Source: Bacteroidaceae bacterium (GTDB taxonomy: Bacteria; Bacteroidota; Bacteroidia; Bacteroidales; CHK158-818). Taken from it: a stretch of DNA of 5,756 nt. A program made the position numbers and the translations under genes. Location: positions 1-5,756 of the forward strand of contig JAFUKV010000026.1 in the NCBI GenBank assembly GCA_017467745.1, in the 5' to 3' direction. The first letter of the stretch is position 1; every line of letters starts with the position of its first letter. Below, piece after piece: positions 5,360-5,756 of this stretch. Under the pieces are notes generated by a model. That model was given only the letters and a program-made list of their open reading frames with translations. It searched no databases and had not been told where the DNA came from.

Positions 5360-5756
5360 TTAATCTGCTAATTTCGCCGCTAATTTACGACGGCGACGTT
5401 TAATACCTTTTCCGGCAAATATGCAATATACTACCGGTACGATAACCAATGTTATAAGGGTGGAAAACGAAAGCCCCCAAGCAACAGTCATACCCATAGA
5501 ACGCCACATCTCAGACCCTTCTCCTGTACCTATGGCCATCGGAATCATACCGAACACGGTAGTAAGCGTAGTCATCAATACAGGACGTAAACGAGATCGA
5601 CCTGCATGTATAACCGCGTTTGTTACAGATTTACCGCGCTCACGATTCAATATTGTATAGTCTATCAGCACAATACCGTTTTTAACGACAATACCCACCA
5701 ACATAATTACACCTATCAAGGCCATTACACCCAGCGGAGTTCCCGTAACGGCTAAC
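5360..5756 (-). CDS. RND efflux permease (AcrB/CzcA superfamily), C-terminal fragment cut by the window edge
   Basis: Only the last 131 residues are in the window. The frame stays open to base 5756 and upstream of the internal Met at 5725 (reading LAVTGTPLGV), so that Met is not the start; full-length family members have about 1,020-1,050 residues. Visible marks of the inner-membrane RND family are LIGVIMLVGIVVKNGIVLIDY (a late transmembrane segment with the conserved V-K-N-G), the cytoplasmic loop ending in GRSRLRPVLMTT, the segment TLTTVFGMIPMAIGTGEGSE, and a last membrane helix (GLSFSTLITLVIVPVVYCIF) followed by a basic tail with KRRRRK. The protein exports substrates with proton drive, together with a periplasmic adaptor and an outer-membrane channel, probably encoded upstream. 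The fragment cannot separate drug (HAE1) from metal (HME) export. The PII-like gene follows on the same strand. Confidence 0.93.
   Translation of the reverse strand, partial: LAVTGTPLGVMALIGVIMLVGIVVKNGIVLIDYTILNRERGKSVTNAVIHAGRSRLRPVLMTTLTTVFGMIPMAIGTGEGSEMWRSMGMTVAWGLSFSTLITLVIVPVVYCIFAGKGIKRRRRKLAAKLAD

Overview
The window most likely comes from the chromosome of a gut-type member of the Bacteroidales (Bacteroidota). The basis is AT-rich intergenic DNA, promoters of the TTG / TAnnTTTG type in front of genes that lack Shine-Dalgarno sequences, a lipoprotein FAD-oxidoreductase with a Golvesin-like C-terminal domain, and a small PII-like protein next to an RND efflux pump. Genus and species cannot be fixed from the sequence alone.

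Layout. (1) 1-482: a recognisable promoter and a plus-strand HxlR/DUF24 regulator. (2) 483-1098: 616 bp without a convincing gene. It holds a long near-perfect palindrome (531-583), a weak tRNA-3'-end-like sequence ending in ACCA (756-783), and an intrinsic terminator (785-812) between two convergent genes. (3) 1099-3937, minus strand: a large secreted flavoprotein lipoprotein followed 55 bp later by a two-domain protein, GNAT acetyltransferase plus a YoaP / glutaredoxin-like tail; the two are probably co-transcribed. (4) 4089-4745, minus strand: uracil phosphoribosyltransferase (upp) with its own promoter. (5) 4972-5756, minus strand: the C-terminal end of an RND efflux permease cut by the window edge, then a 97-residue PII-like protein. 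Hairpins lie between the two genes and after the second.

How they fit together. The RND permease and PII-like gene form the clearest functional unit: an efflux pump with a small trimeric-type sensor whose loop carries histidines. Upp is a stand-alone pyrimidine-salvage gene. The flavoprotein/GNAT pair has no obvious pathway partner here. The HxlR regulator and its AT-rich downstream region look like accessory DNA. The target of the regulator is not visible and could lie left of the window. I see no complete mobile element, CRISPR array or clearly novel multi-gene system. The most unusual items are the palindrome, the GNAT-glutaredoxin-like fusion and the PII/RND pairing.
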